A stretch of 64,000 nt of DNA, taken from Candidatus Thiosymbion ectosymbiont of Catanema sp. Cochon2018 (lineage in GTDB: Bacteria; Pseudomonadota; Gammaproteobacteria; Chromatiales; Chromatiaceae). The translations under genes were made by a program, and so were the position numbers. The notes under the pieces were generated by a model, which searched no databases, was not told where the DNA came from, and saw only the letters and a list, made by a program, of their open reading frames with translations. The stretch is from contig WYCW01000006.1 of NCBI GenBank assembly GCA_011392765.1, positions 149,433 through 213,432 of the forward strand. The letters run 5' to 3'. Shown here piece after piece: positions 33,859-41,667 of the stretch (positions are counted from its first letter, which is position 1; each line of letters starts with the position of its first letter).

Positions 33859-34213
33859 CGAAGCCCCCAACGAATACCGGCCCGATTATGCCGTTCCCTC
33901 CGGAGACGTGCTCGAGTACGAGTATCGACCCGACTACGCGGTCTCCCCCGGAGAGGTGCTCGAGTACGAGCTGGAGCTACGCCGGATGCCCGAATCCGAG
34001 CTGGCACGTCGCACCGGTCTGACGGAGAAGCATATCGACGTCATGCTGAGGTCCAAAGGCAAATCCGGTATCACATCCGAGACCGCGATCAAGCTGGAGC
34101 GGGCGCTGGGCATGCCCGCCGATTACTGGTTGAACCTGGAGACCCGGTATCAGGAGACACGGGCGCGTCTCGCCGAATCCGCCTCTTTTCGCCCGAGCAC
34201 GAAAATCGCATAG
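33851..34213 (+). CDS. higA: HigA-like XRE-family antitoxin with duplicated N-terminus
   Basis: A 120-residue protein with a helix-turn-helix (SELARRTGLTEKHIDVMLRS) and the HigA tail GMPADYWLNLETRYQ. The N-terminus carries a tandem duplication: EYRPDYAVPSGDVLEY is followed at once by EYRPDYAVSPGEVLEY. HigA normally has a single copy of this segment before the HTH. The start at 33851 overlaps the toxin gene. It probably represses the pair. Confidence 0.83.
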   Translation: MVNEAPNEYRPDYAVPSGDVLEYEYRPDYAVSPGEVLEYELELRRMPESELARRTGLTEKHIDVMLRSKGKSGITSETAIKLERALGMPADYWLNLETRYQETRARLAESASFRPSTKIA

Positions 34214-34800
34214 CTGATTGATGCGGTTCGCTACGCTCACCACATCCTACACCCCCGGCATGACCGTAGGGTACGGTAAGCGCCTGTCCGCCAGGGCGAG
34301 CGCGTATAAATCCTCCCGAAAACATGATCAGGAACAATCCTCTCGCCTTTGCGGTTCGAGAGATGCCCCTGGACTGCACCAAGATAGAGCACAGCTGTGC
34401 CTTCGAGGCACCGCCGCGGTGCGGTAGGGTGCTTATCCGACTCCCGGTACGGGTTCGAGGAATGTCTTGCCCAGGATTCCCCGAGGGACCCACATCTTTA
34501 ACAAATGAGTCGAGTTTGTGCACTCCCAAGGGGGCAGTTGTCAGGGAACAGGTAGTATCAGTTTGCCCCCGAAAACTGCCCCCTGCCCCCTGAATTGTTG
34601 AGGGTGTCGTAAAAGCCTAAATCGGGATCGGGATCGAGATTCCGATTGCGATCCCGATACCGATACCGATTTCGATTATTTCCATGTAGTTACACGCTCG
34701 CAGGGCGAGGTGTCCCCGCCCTGCACGGGCGCCTGGTTTTTCAGGCGCTTGAAAAAAATCATTCAGCATCCGGGACGCTGGCTCTATCCTTGCACTCCAT
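34214..34800. repeat. Repeat mosaic with a GATCGG microsatellite
   Basis: No gene is seen. It holds the TATAAATCCTCCCGAAAACATGATC repeat (34290-34325), the ACAAATGAGTCGAGTTTGTG repeat (34500-34522), the CAATTCAGGGGGCAG family (34530-34605, as an inverted pair) and an imperfect 6-bp tandem array of GATCGG/GATACC units (34620-34685). Confidence 0.7.
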
Positions 34801-34836
34801 TTGAATTCACCCCAGGGTAAACGAGGAACAGCACAG

Positions 34837-36333
34837 ATGTATCCGGTACTACCAAGCGCACCGCGGCTGATCGTCGGTGTCGCCGCCTTACTCCTTTGGT
34901 CAGCATTGCCGCTCCGGGCCGCGCCGGAGCCCGAGCCCTCCGCACCGACGCCGCCCCAGGAGGAGGAACCGGTACAGATCCTCCGGGGCTTCTCCCAACT
35001 CAGCAAGGAGAGCGCGACCTGTATGTCCTGCCACCGCGAGGAGAGCCCCGGTATTTACAGCGAGTGGGGCCACTCCAAGCACTTCGCCGCGAATGTGGGC
35101 TGTTACGAGTGCCATGGGGCGGATAAGTCGGACCTGGATGCCATCATGCACAAGGATTTCGTGATCGCGACCATCGTTTCCCCGAAAGACTGTGCCCGGT
35201 GCCACGAGCGCGAGGTGGCCGAGTTCGATGCCTCGCACCATGCCTCGGCGGGAAATATCCTGGGGTCTCTGGATAATGTCCTGGCCGAGGTAGTCGAAGG
35301 CGGCCCGTTGTTGAACGGCACCTCGCCGGTGGTGACCATGGGGTGCGCCGGTTGCCACGGCTCCATCGTCAAGGTCAATTCCGACGGTACGCTGGATGTG
35401 GCCACCTGGCCCAACACGGGCGTCGGGCGCATCAACCCGGACGGCTCGCAGGGCGCCTGCTCCGCCTGTCACCTGCGTCACAAGTTTTCCGCCGCACAGG
35501 CCCGCAACCCGGATAACTGCGGCCGCTGCCACCTGGGTCCCGATCATCCCCAAAAAGAGATCTTCGAAGAGTCGGCCCACGGAGTGGCCTTCCGCGCCAA
35601 TATGGACCGGATGAACATGGACTCGGCCAAGTGGGTGGTGGGCGAGGACTATACCGCCGCTCCGACCTGCGCCACTTGCCACATGTCCCGCACCAAGGAT
35701 CTCCCGGTCACCCACGACATTGGCGACCGCATCTCCTGGAATCTGCGCGCCCCGGTCTCCTCCAAGATCGATGCGAAGGCCAAGGCGGCAGGTCAAGAGG
35801 TCAAGTCCTGGATCGACCGGCGCAAGGATATGAAGAGCATCTGCCAATCCTGCCACGGGCGCAAGATGGCCGATGCCCACTTCGAGCAGCTCGATGCCTT
35901 CGTCAATCTCTACAACGATAAGTTCGCGATCCCCGCCAAGCGACTTGTTGTGGCCATGGCCGAGCACGGCCTGCGAGACCCGGTGAAGTTCAACGAGTCG
36001 GTGGAGTGGACCTATTTCTATCTGTGGCACCACGAGGGGCGTCGGGCGCGTCACGGCGCGGCCATGTTCGCCCCGGACTATGCCCATTGGGAGGGCATGT
36101 ACGAGGTCGCCCACCGCTTTTATATCGAGATGGTCCCCGAGGTACGCGAGGCGATCGAAAAGGCCCGGCATGCAGGCAACTCAGCGGGGGCCGACGTGGT
36201 CCAGGCCCTGCTCGACGAGATCCTCTCCTCCGAGCTGCACCGCTGGTTCCTGGGAGAAAAACCGCCCAAGTTCTGGCGCCCGGAGGATAGCGACAACCAC
36301 GGCTTTAAGGTCGGCAAGGCCGGTACCCAATGA
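34837..36333 (+). CDS. Octaheme c-type cytochrome, HAO/OCC family
   Basis: A 498-residue exported protein (signal LIVGVAALLLWSALPLRA) with eight CxxCH sites: CMSCH, CYECH, CARCH, CAGCH, CSACH, CGRCH, CATCH and CQSCH, all before residue 345. The C-terminal helical part has HHEGRRARHGAAM followed by APDYAHWEGMYEV, as in hydroxylamine oxidoreductase relatives. In true HAO a Tyr of this region cross-links the catalytic heme; a Tyr is present in PDYAHW, but alignment is needed to say whether it is the same one. Reactions in the family range from hydroxylamine oxidation to nitrite or hydroxylamine reduction. I start at the ATG at 34837, with AGGA upstream; a TTG twelve codons before is less likely. 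Confidence 0.85.
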   Translation: MYPVLPSAPRLIVGVAALLLWSALPLRAAPEPEPSAPTPPQEEEPVQILRGFSQLSKESATCMSCHREESPGIYSEWGHSKHFAANVGCYECHGADKSDLDAIMHKDFVIATIVSPKDCARCHEREVAEFDASHHASAGNILGSLDNVLAEVVEGGPLLNGTSPVVTMGCAGCHGSIVKVNSDGTLDVATWPNTGVGRINPDGSQGACSACHLRHKFSAAQARNPDNCGRCHLGPDHPQKEIFEESAHGVAFRANMDRMNMDSAKWVVGEDYTAAPTCATCHMSRTKDLPVTHDIGDRISWNLRAPVSSKIDAKAKAAGQEVKSWIDRRKDMKSICQSCHGRKMADAHFEQLDAFVNLYNDKFAIPAKRLVVAMAEHGLRDPVKFNESVEWTYFYLWHHEGRRARHGAAMFAPDYAHWEGMYEVAHRFYIEMVPEVREAIEKARHAGNSAGADVVQALLDEILSSELHRWFLGEKPPKFWRPEDSDNHGFKVGKAGTQ

Positions 36334-36359
36334 TGGTGCCTTGAAATTGCCCGATAAAC

Positions 36360-36505
36360 GGCGGCAGCCGCCGTGGACTGCATGGACCAGGTGGACCACA
36401 TGGACCGGGGGTTGCTACGTGCCCCCCAGTCCATACAGTCCATACAGTCCATGTTGTCTATTGGACTACCTCCATGCTGTTCATGTAGTCCACGACAGCC
36501 ACCGC
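36360..36505. repeat. TGGAC/GTCCA 9-bp-period array, copy 2
   Basis: After CGGCGGCAGCCGCCG come four TGGAC motifs at a 9-bp period (36373-36405), then after a 25-bp loop GTCCA motifs at the same period (36430-36465). The pattern matches the array at 17692-17772, including the start TGGACTGCATGGAC, and ends again with a GGACTACCTCCATGC-type tail. Confidence 0.75.
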
Positions 36506-36606
36506 CGTCTCTGGAGCGTGGGAACGAGCCAAAAACCCCAGGGAAGGGATTTTTCAAGGTTCCATTAGGTGTGAAAATGCCTCGTTTTGGCAGAAGAGAG
36601 GCGATC

Positions 36607-36660
36607 GGTAGTGTTCTAACTTTGTTGCTCAAGGATGTCAAACGGCGACGCCGAACTCAT
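36607..36660 (-). mobile_element. Relic of an IS1 right end
   Basis: The sequence GGTAGTGTTCTAACTTTGTT and the following 35 bp match the complement of the right end of the IS1 element at 1-907 with about five differences, through the final codons of its transposase. The match stops just before the Uma2 gene, whose start is 18 bp on. It shows that a close relative of the IS1 element once sat here. Confidence 0.8.
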
Positions 36661-36677
36661 AACTACCGCGATTAACA

Positions 36678-37256
36678 ATGGAAGCCCGTAAGCTCAAGAC
36701 CTACGACGACCTGGCGACGGTTCCCGAGGAGCGCGTCGAGCTGATCGATGGCGAAATCGTGCAGCGGCCGATGGCGCGTTCCGAGCATGGCTTGGTGCAG
36801 AGCCGGGCCTGCGTGGAACTTGGTCCCTTCGATCGCAGATCCGGTCCCGGCGGCTGGTGGGTTATCACCGAGGTCAGCGTCAGTTACGAATTGCACCAGT
36901 GCCCTTGTCACGACATCGCCGGCTGGCGCAAGGAGAGAATGCCGGAACGTCCCCATGGCATCATGACGCTGGTGCCGGATTGGGTCTGTGAGATCGTCTC
37001 CCCCGGTCACGAACGCAAGGATACCTTGCAGTTGTTCCTGCTACTGCAACGCCACCGGGTCCCTTTCTACTGGATTATCTGGCCCGAGGACCGGGTCTTG
37101 GTCGCCTATCGGCTCGTGGGCGACAGCTACCAGGTCCTCGTGGGCGACAGCTACCAGGTCGTCGAGACGATTACCGAGCAGACCCACGCGCGCATCCCGC
37201 CATTCGAGGATGTCGAGTTGGACTTGGCCTTTTTGCTGGGGCTGGGTACGGCGTAG
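36678..37256 (+). CDS. Uma2-family (DUF820) putative endonuclease
   Basis: A 192-residue protein of the PD-(D/E)xK superfamily. The family start EARKLKTYDDLATVPEERVE and ELIDGEIV are followed by a central VPDWVCEIVSPGHERKD with the catalytic Asp/Glu and the downstream strand FYWIIWPEDRVLVAYRL. The final third has a tandem 8-codon duplication (VGDSYQVL then VGDSYQVV). Uma2 genes are abundant in some bacteria and their role is unknown. It separates the two multiheme cytochrome genes. Confidence 0.82.
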   Translation: MEARKLKTYDDLATVPEERVELIDGEIVQRPMARSEHGLVQSRACVELGPFDRRSGPGGWWVITEVSVSYELHQCPCHDIAGWRKERMPERPHGIMTLVPDWVCEIVSPGHERKDTLQLFLLLQRHRVPFYWIIWPEDRVLVAYRLVGDSYQVLVGDSYQVVETITEQTHARIPPFEDVELDLAFLLGLGTA

Positions 37257-37355
37257 GATGCGGAATGATGAATGATGAATGGTGAGCGTCTCTCGTACCT
37301 CGGGGGGAAGACAGATTTTCCCATAGGAAAACGTGGCTCAAACACATTGTTCCCT

Positions 37356-39347
37356 ATGTCTACAGGGCAGGCCCACTCATCACTCCGCATTCATCATTCC
37401 GCATTCATCATTCCTCATTCATCATTCCTCCTCGGCCTGGTCTTGTTCCTGGTGTCCTCTCTCTGCGGGGCCAGGCCGTTCGAGGATGCCCAATGCCAGG
37501 AGTGCCACGGCGTCAAGGGTTTCAGCGTCCCGACCGGGGAGCACGGGGAGACCCCGCGCAAACCGCTGTTCGTCGCCACCGAGTCCTTCGAGGAAAGCGT
37601 GCACGGTGCGTTGGCCTGCACCGACTGCCACCATGACATCGAGGAGCTGCCGCACCGCGAGGGCGAACTCGGTGTGGTGGACTGTGTTACCTGCCACGAA
37701 TGGATCAGGGGCGACCAATGGGTGCCTGCCGACCGCGCCGCTTGGTTGCGGCCTGCGCCACTGCGTCTGGTGACCTTTACTCGCGACTTTGTGCTATCCA
37801 CCCATGGGGATCGGTCGGTGCCGAACAACGCCGGATGCGCGACTTGCCACACCGCGCACTATGTCTTTCCGTCGGACGACTCCCGCGCGAGTACCTATCG
37901 TCTGGAATCACCCACCATGTGTGGTGCCTGCCACGAGCAGGCCCTGGAGGAGTACCGGGTGTCCCTGCACGGGGCGGCCCTGAAGCGGCCCTGGGGCGAT
38001 GATTCGGCCACCTGCAGCGATTGTCACAGCTCCCACAAGATTACGGACCTGACCCGGCTGCCGGCCCATCGGTTGGTCACCGAGCAGTGCGGTGAGTGCC
38101 ATGTCGCCGAGCGCAACGGCTATATGGCCAGTCCCCACGGGCAATTCGCCTGGCACGGCGGCAAGGGTGCCCCCAAGTGTGTGGACTGCCACGCCGATCA
38201 CGACATCGTCCGGGTATCCGATCCGGCCTCGCCGGTGGGCACGGAGCACCGGGTCGAGACCTGCCGCAAGTGCCACGAGCAGGCCAACGCCCAGTTCGTC
38301 AAATATCAACCCCACGGCACTACCACCAACTTCGCCAAGTACCCGGACCTGTGGCTACTGGCCAAGGGGATGGGCGTGTTGATCCTATTGGTCCTGGTCT
38401 TCTCCTACATCCATTCGGCGCTCTGGTGGTGGCGTGAGTGGCGCGAGGAGCAGCAACGCCCGGTGGTCTACCGCCGGGCCGAAGGACGCAGCTACCCCGT
38501 GCGCATCAGGCCCGAGAAGCCCCGCAGCGGGATGCACTTCCGCCGTTTCGCCTGGGGCTGGCGGCTCAACCACTGGCTGCTGGCCCTGTCCCTGATGCTG
38601 CTGGTCTTTACCGGCATGGTGGTCATGTATCCGAATACAGGCTGGGCCCAGACCCTGGTGCCTCTCCTGGGCGGCATCGTGCCCCTCAACAGGATCCACC
38701 ACTGGGCCGGCGTCGTCTTCCTGCTGACCATCTGCGGGCACGCCGGAGTAGTCCTGGTGCGCGTTCTCCGCGACCGGGAGTTCGACTGGTTCGGCCCCGA
38801 CTCCCTGCTGCCGAGGAGGCAGGATTGGGAAGACATGAAGGGGCAGTTCCGCTGGTACTTCGGCAAGGGCGAGCAGCCGCATTTCGGCCGCTGGACCTAT
38901 TGGGAGAAGTTCGATTACTGGGCCGTCTACTGGGGTGCCCTTATCATCGGCCTGTCGGGCGTCCTGCTCTGGTTCGCCGAAGAGGTAGGCACCGTCCTGC
39001 CCGGTTGGATCTTCAACCTGGCCACGGTGGCCCATGGATTGGAGGCCTTTCTGGCGGTCATGACCCTGTTCGTGGTGCACTTCTTCAACAACCATTTCCG
39101 GCCCGCCAAGTTCCCCTTGGATCCGGTGATGTTCACCGGCTCCTGGGACCTGAAGGAGCTCAAGGAGGAACGCCCCGCCGAGTACGAGCGGCTGCGGACC
39201 TCCGGCGCGCTGGATGGATTGCTGGTAGCGCCCCCGTCCAAGACCTGGAACCGGGTCTCCCACCTGTTGGGCTTTACCCTGCTGGGCGTAGGGCTCCTGC
39301 TGTTGGTGTTGGTCGTGGACGGATTCTTGACGCGGGGGTTGTTTTAG
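37356..39347 (+). CDS. Nonaheme cytochrome c fused to membrane cytochrome b
   Basis: About 663 residues. Nine CxxCH sites (CQECH, CTDCH, CVTCH, CATCH, CGACH, CSDCH, CGECH, CVDCH, CRKCH) fill the first half. A membrane half follows, with segments at LLAKGMGVLILLVLVFSY, WLLALSLMLLVFTGMVVM, HWAGVVFLLTICGHAGVVLV, WGALIIGLSGVLLWF and FLAVMTLFVVHFF. It contains the His residues of cytochrome b561/formate dehydrogenase gamma-type quinol oxidases. Such a fusion would pass quinol electrons to periplasmic hemes, or the reverse. Neighbouring octaheme HAO-like cytochrome is a natural partner. The start is uncertain: the signal peptide n-region (MSTGQAHSSLRIHHSAFIIP) is encoded by a dispersed CATTCATCATTCC repeat. 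Confidence 0.83.
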   Translation: MSTGQAHSSLRIHHSAFIIPHSSFLLGLVLFLVSSLCGARPFEDAQCQECHGVKGFSVPTGEHGETPRKPLFVATESFEESVHGALACTDCHHDIEELPHREGELGVVDCVTCHEWIRGDQWVPADRAAWLRPAPLRLVTFTRDFVLSTHGDRSVPNNAGCATCHTAHYVFPSDDSRASTYRLESPTMCGACHEQALEEYRVSLHGAALKRPWGDDSATCSDCHSSHKITDLTRLPAHRLVTEQCGECHVAERNGYMASPHGQFAWHGGKGAPKCVDCHADHDIVRVSDPASPVGTEHRVETCRKCHEQANAQFVKYQPHGTTTNFAKYPDLWLLAKGMGVLILLVLVFSYIHSALWWWREWREEQQRPVVYRRAEGRSYPVRIRPEKPRSGMHFRRFAWGWRLNHWLLALSLMLLVFTGMVVMYPNTGWAQTLVPLLGGIVPLNRIHHWAGVVFLLTICGHAGVVLVRVLRDREFDWFGPDSLLPRRQDWEDMKGQFRWYFGKGEQPHFGRWTYWEKFDYWAVYWGALIIGLSGVLLWFAEEVGTVLPGWIFNLATVAHGLEAFLAVMTLFVVHFFNNHFRPAKFPLDPVMFTGSWDLKELKEERPAEYERLRTSGALDGLLVAPPSKTWNRVSHLLGFTLLGVGLLLLVLVVDGFLTRGLF

Positions 39348-39354
39348 GAAGGGT

Positions 39355-39490
39355 ATGCAAAACCCGGTGGACAACATGGACCTGGTGGACCCAATGGACA
39401 GGGGGTAGCTGTCAGTTCGCCGGCTACCACGGGGCCAATCGCTGCCTCCGGTCCACTGGGTCCATGTTGTCCATGAAGTCCATTGGGCTA
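39355..39490. repeat. TGGAC/GTCCA 9-bp-period array, copy 3
   Basis: TGGAC occurs four times at a 9-bp period after AAAACCCGG (39367-39400). After about 60 bp, GTCCA motifs follow at the same period (39458-39483), then TTGGGCTACCCCTGAG. A related array is at 41338-41380. Confidence 0.7.
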
Positions 39491-39604
39491 CCCCTGAGAT
39501 TATTGCTGGGTTTTGGCCGTCCCTGGCCGCAACCCAGCCTACAGCCTACGATCCCTTTTTAGACAGTCTCTGAGCCTTCATACCCCTCCCAACCCCCCCC
39601 GGCG

Positions 39605-41284
39605 TCATTGATTCGGGCCTTGGTGGAAGCAGGCGAATTCCGGCATCGGCCGCTCGACGCGAGCGCTTTTGGACAAACCCGTTGGAATGAAGACGGTTTT
39701 ATGTTCAGGCACCGTGACGGCATCGCCATGCGTGTGCTTCGCATAACGGACAAACAGCTCCGACAGGGACGCCGATTCACAGTCATGTCCGGCCACGACG
39801 TGATCAGGCGCACGCACAGCGAAAAAGGTGGCGTAGTTGTCGATAAGATCCCTTTCGCTCAATGTCTCTTCAGCGTAGATGCCCTTGGAGATCCGTGAGC
39901 CGTGGTCTCCGTGCACGAGAATCAATGCATCCCGATGTCGCTCCGAGCGCCCAATCCTCTCCAGCAATTCTTCGAGCTTCGAGAAGACGCATCGAACCTG
40001 GGCATAGTAGTAATCCAACTTGGTTTTGCGCTTTTCGTCGAGCTGGTCACGATCGGGGTCATACCACCAGCCGGGTCGTTTCCGCATTTCGGTCCGCTTG
40101 CAGGTGCCGGTCAGCAGATAGGGATTGCGCGGAACCATAAAGTGGGCGAACCACAAGGTGCCCCGGTCGCTGTGCATTACCTCGTCCGCGAAGTCATCGA
40201 ACCAGTCGGGGAAGCCGTGTACGGTAAATTGGATCGGGGAGGTTATGAGTCGGGTTTTTTCATCGCTCAAGGACCCGAACAAGAGCGGTCGGACCCTGAT
40301 CCCGAGTCGAACCAGGAAGCGTCCCGTGTAGTTCCTGGCATGGAGGCGCAAAAGGGTGAACAGGAAGTCGAAGGTCCGCGCCGTTACCGCGGAGAAGATG
40401 TCGGCGTTGTCGCCTCCGTAAAGCTCATTGGCGATCAACCAGACCGGGGTGTAGGAGGTGAATTCCGCGCAGCTCGATACGTTTTTATTCGCGCAGTAGT
40501 CTATGATACCGGTCTGATTCACCCTGATTACATATCCCCGTGCCGCATAGTCGTCGAAGTAGGCGTTTTCTTCGATCTCGTATCTCGGCTTGAAGCTCAG
40601 CTCCGTATCCTTCTCTCTGTATTCCGGGTCCATCAGGTTCGGTACGGAAGCCGCCGTCCCGTGATGCCGGCTGAAGGCGCGCTCGAAGACGCGAAATCCG
40701 TAGTGTTCGGCGAGGCGCTGCATCGCTCCGTATACCGCATCTCCCCCTTCGATACCGCGTTCGATCGCACTCGGGGCGAGTAGTGCATCGAACAGCAGGT
40801 GGATGACCAGCGGCGGTGCCGTGGCAGAGACGGTGTCGAGCCGGGTAGGCGGCGAAGCCGGTGCGGAAGTTTTTAAGGCCAGCCTGGGGAGCGGCTCGGT
40901 GGCGACGACCGCCAGGCCGACCACGACGAAGTACGCCGCCGCGACCCTCACGGCATAGCGGCGGATGACCCACAGGCACGTGTAGATGACGCCGAAGCTC
41001 AGGAGGAGGATGCCCCCCCGGCTCACGGCCCCTGCGTTCAGACCGCCATAGATGCCGGCCAGATCCAAGTGGACGAATAGAATCGCTGCGAGCAGCACGA
41101 GCCGCAGCCGCTGCCCGGATAGACGGAGGGCCAGCCCCAGCACTACCGCGATGACGATCATCACCGCCAGTACGAGCCAGGTCTCTAATGCGAGAATGGG
41201 AATCCGGGCATTGACGAGGATGCGATAGATCGGCGTCAGCACCGCCGACAGCGTGATTAACAGATAGAGTTTGGTATAGGGCAC
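39605..41284 (-). CDS. Membrane-anchored sulfatase/alkaline-phosphatase-fold protein
   Basis: About 559 residues. The N-terminal third has four to five membrane segments (LYLLITLSAVLTPIYRIL, LETWLVLAVMIVIAVVLGL, LRLVLLAAILFVHLDLAG, GILLLSFGVIYTCLWVI, AAYFVVVGLAVVA). A large periplasmic domain with the alkaline phosphatase superfamily pattern follows: LVIHLLFDALLAPSAIERG, SRHHGTAASVPNL and a metal site LILVHGDHGSRI. The layout matches phosphoethanolamine or phosphoglycerol transferases, but the nucleophile Thr is not certain. I prefer the GTG at 41284; an upstream ATG (41365) reads into a TGGAC repeat array. The radical SAM gene lies upstream on the same strand, 380 bp away. Confidence 0.7.
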   Translation of the reverse strand: MPYTKLYLLITLSAVLTPIYRILVNARIPILALETWLVLAVMIVIAVVLGLALRLSGQRLRLVLLAAILFVHLDLAGIYGGLNAGAVSRGGILLLSFGVIYTCLWVIRRYAVRVAAAYFVVVGLAVVATEPLPRLALKTSAPASPPTRLDTVSATAPPLVIHLLFDALLAPSAIERGIEGGDAVYGAMQRLAEHYGFRVFERAFSRHHGTAASVPNLMDPEYREKDTELSFKPRYEIEENAYFDDYAARGYVIRVNQTGIIDYCANKNVSSCAEFTSYTPVWLIANELYGGDNADIFSAVTARTFDFLFTLLRLHARNYTGRFLVRLGIRVRPLLFGSLSDEKTRLITSPIQFTVHGFPDWFDDFADEVMHSDRGTLWFAHFMVPRNPYLLTGTCKRTEMRKRPGWWYDPDRDQLDEKRKTKLDYYYAQVRCVFSKLEELLERIGRSERHRDALILVHGDHGSRISKGIYAEETLSERDLIDNYATFFAVRAPDHVVAGHDCESASLSELFVRYAKHTHGDAVTVPEHKTVFIPTGLSKSARVERPMPEFACFHQGPNQ

Positions 41285-41667
41285 TTTTCTCTCTGGTTCT
41301 CCAGCGTGGGAGCAAGTCCGGGAGCTCAGAGGTAGCTCAGTGGACAGCATGGACGACATGGACAAAATGGACCTGGTGGATATGGGGTAACTGTTAGTTT
41401 TCCGGTCACCACGGGGTCAATCGCTGCCTCCTGTCCACTAGGATCCTTGAGGGACTTGAATCTTTACAAATGAGTCAAATTCTGCGGGCACGGGGAACAG
41501 GGTCCACGAAAGACACGAAAGGACACGAAAGGACACGAATCTCACACGAATGAGGGTTCGTGTTTTTCGTGTCTTTCGTGGTTTTCCGGTTTCCGTACAA
41601 GAATTCACGCCTCGTCGGTCTGAGGCAAAGCCTCGCTAGGTCCATGTTGTCCATGTCGTCCATTGGA
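41285..41667. repeat. Repeat mosaic between radical SAM and sulfatase-fold genes
   Basis: No separate gene is seen. It holds TGGAC at 9-bp period (41340-41380), the TTTACAAATGAGTCAAATTC repeat (41462-41482), an inverted pair of the CACGAAAGGACACGAA family (41505-41585) and a GAGGC palindromic repeat (41604-41640). Confidence 0.7.

Noticed and set aside
34620..34685. GATCGG/GATACC tandem stretch as an iteron origin
   Set aside because: Units are imperfect 6-mers and no replication gene is near; it reads as simple microsatellite sequence.
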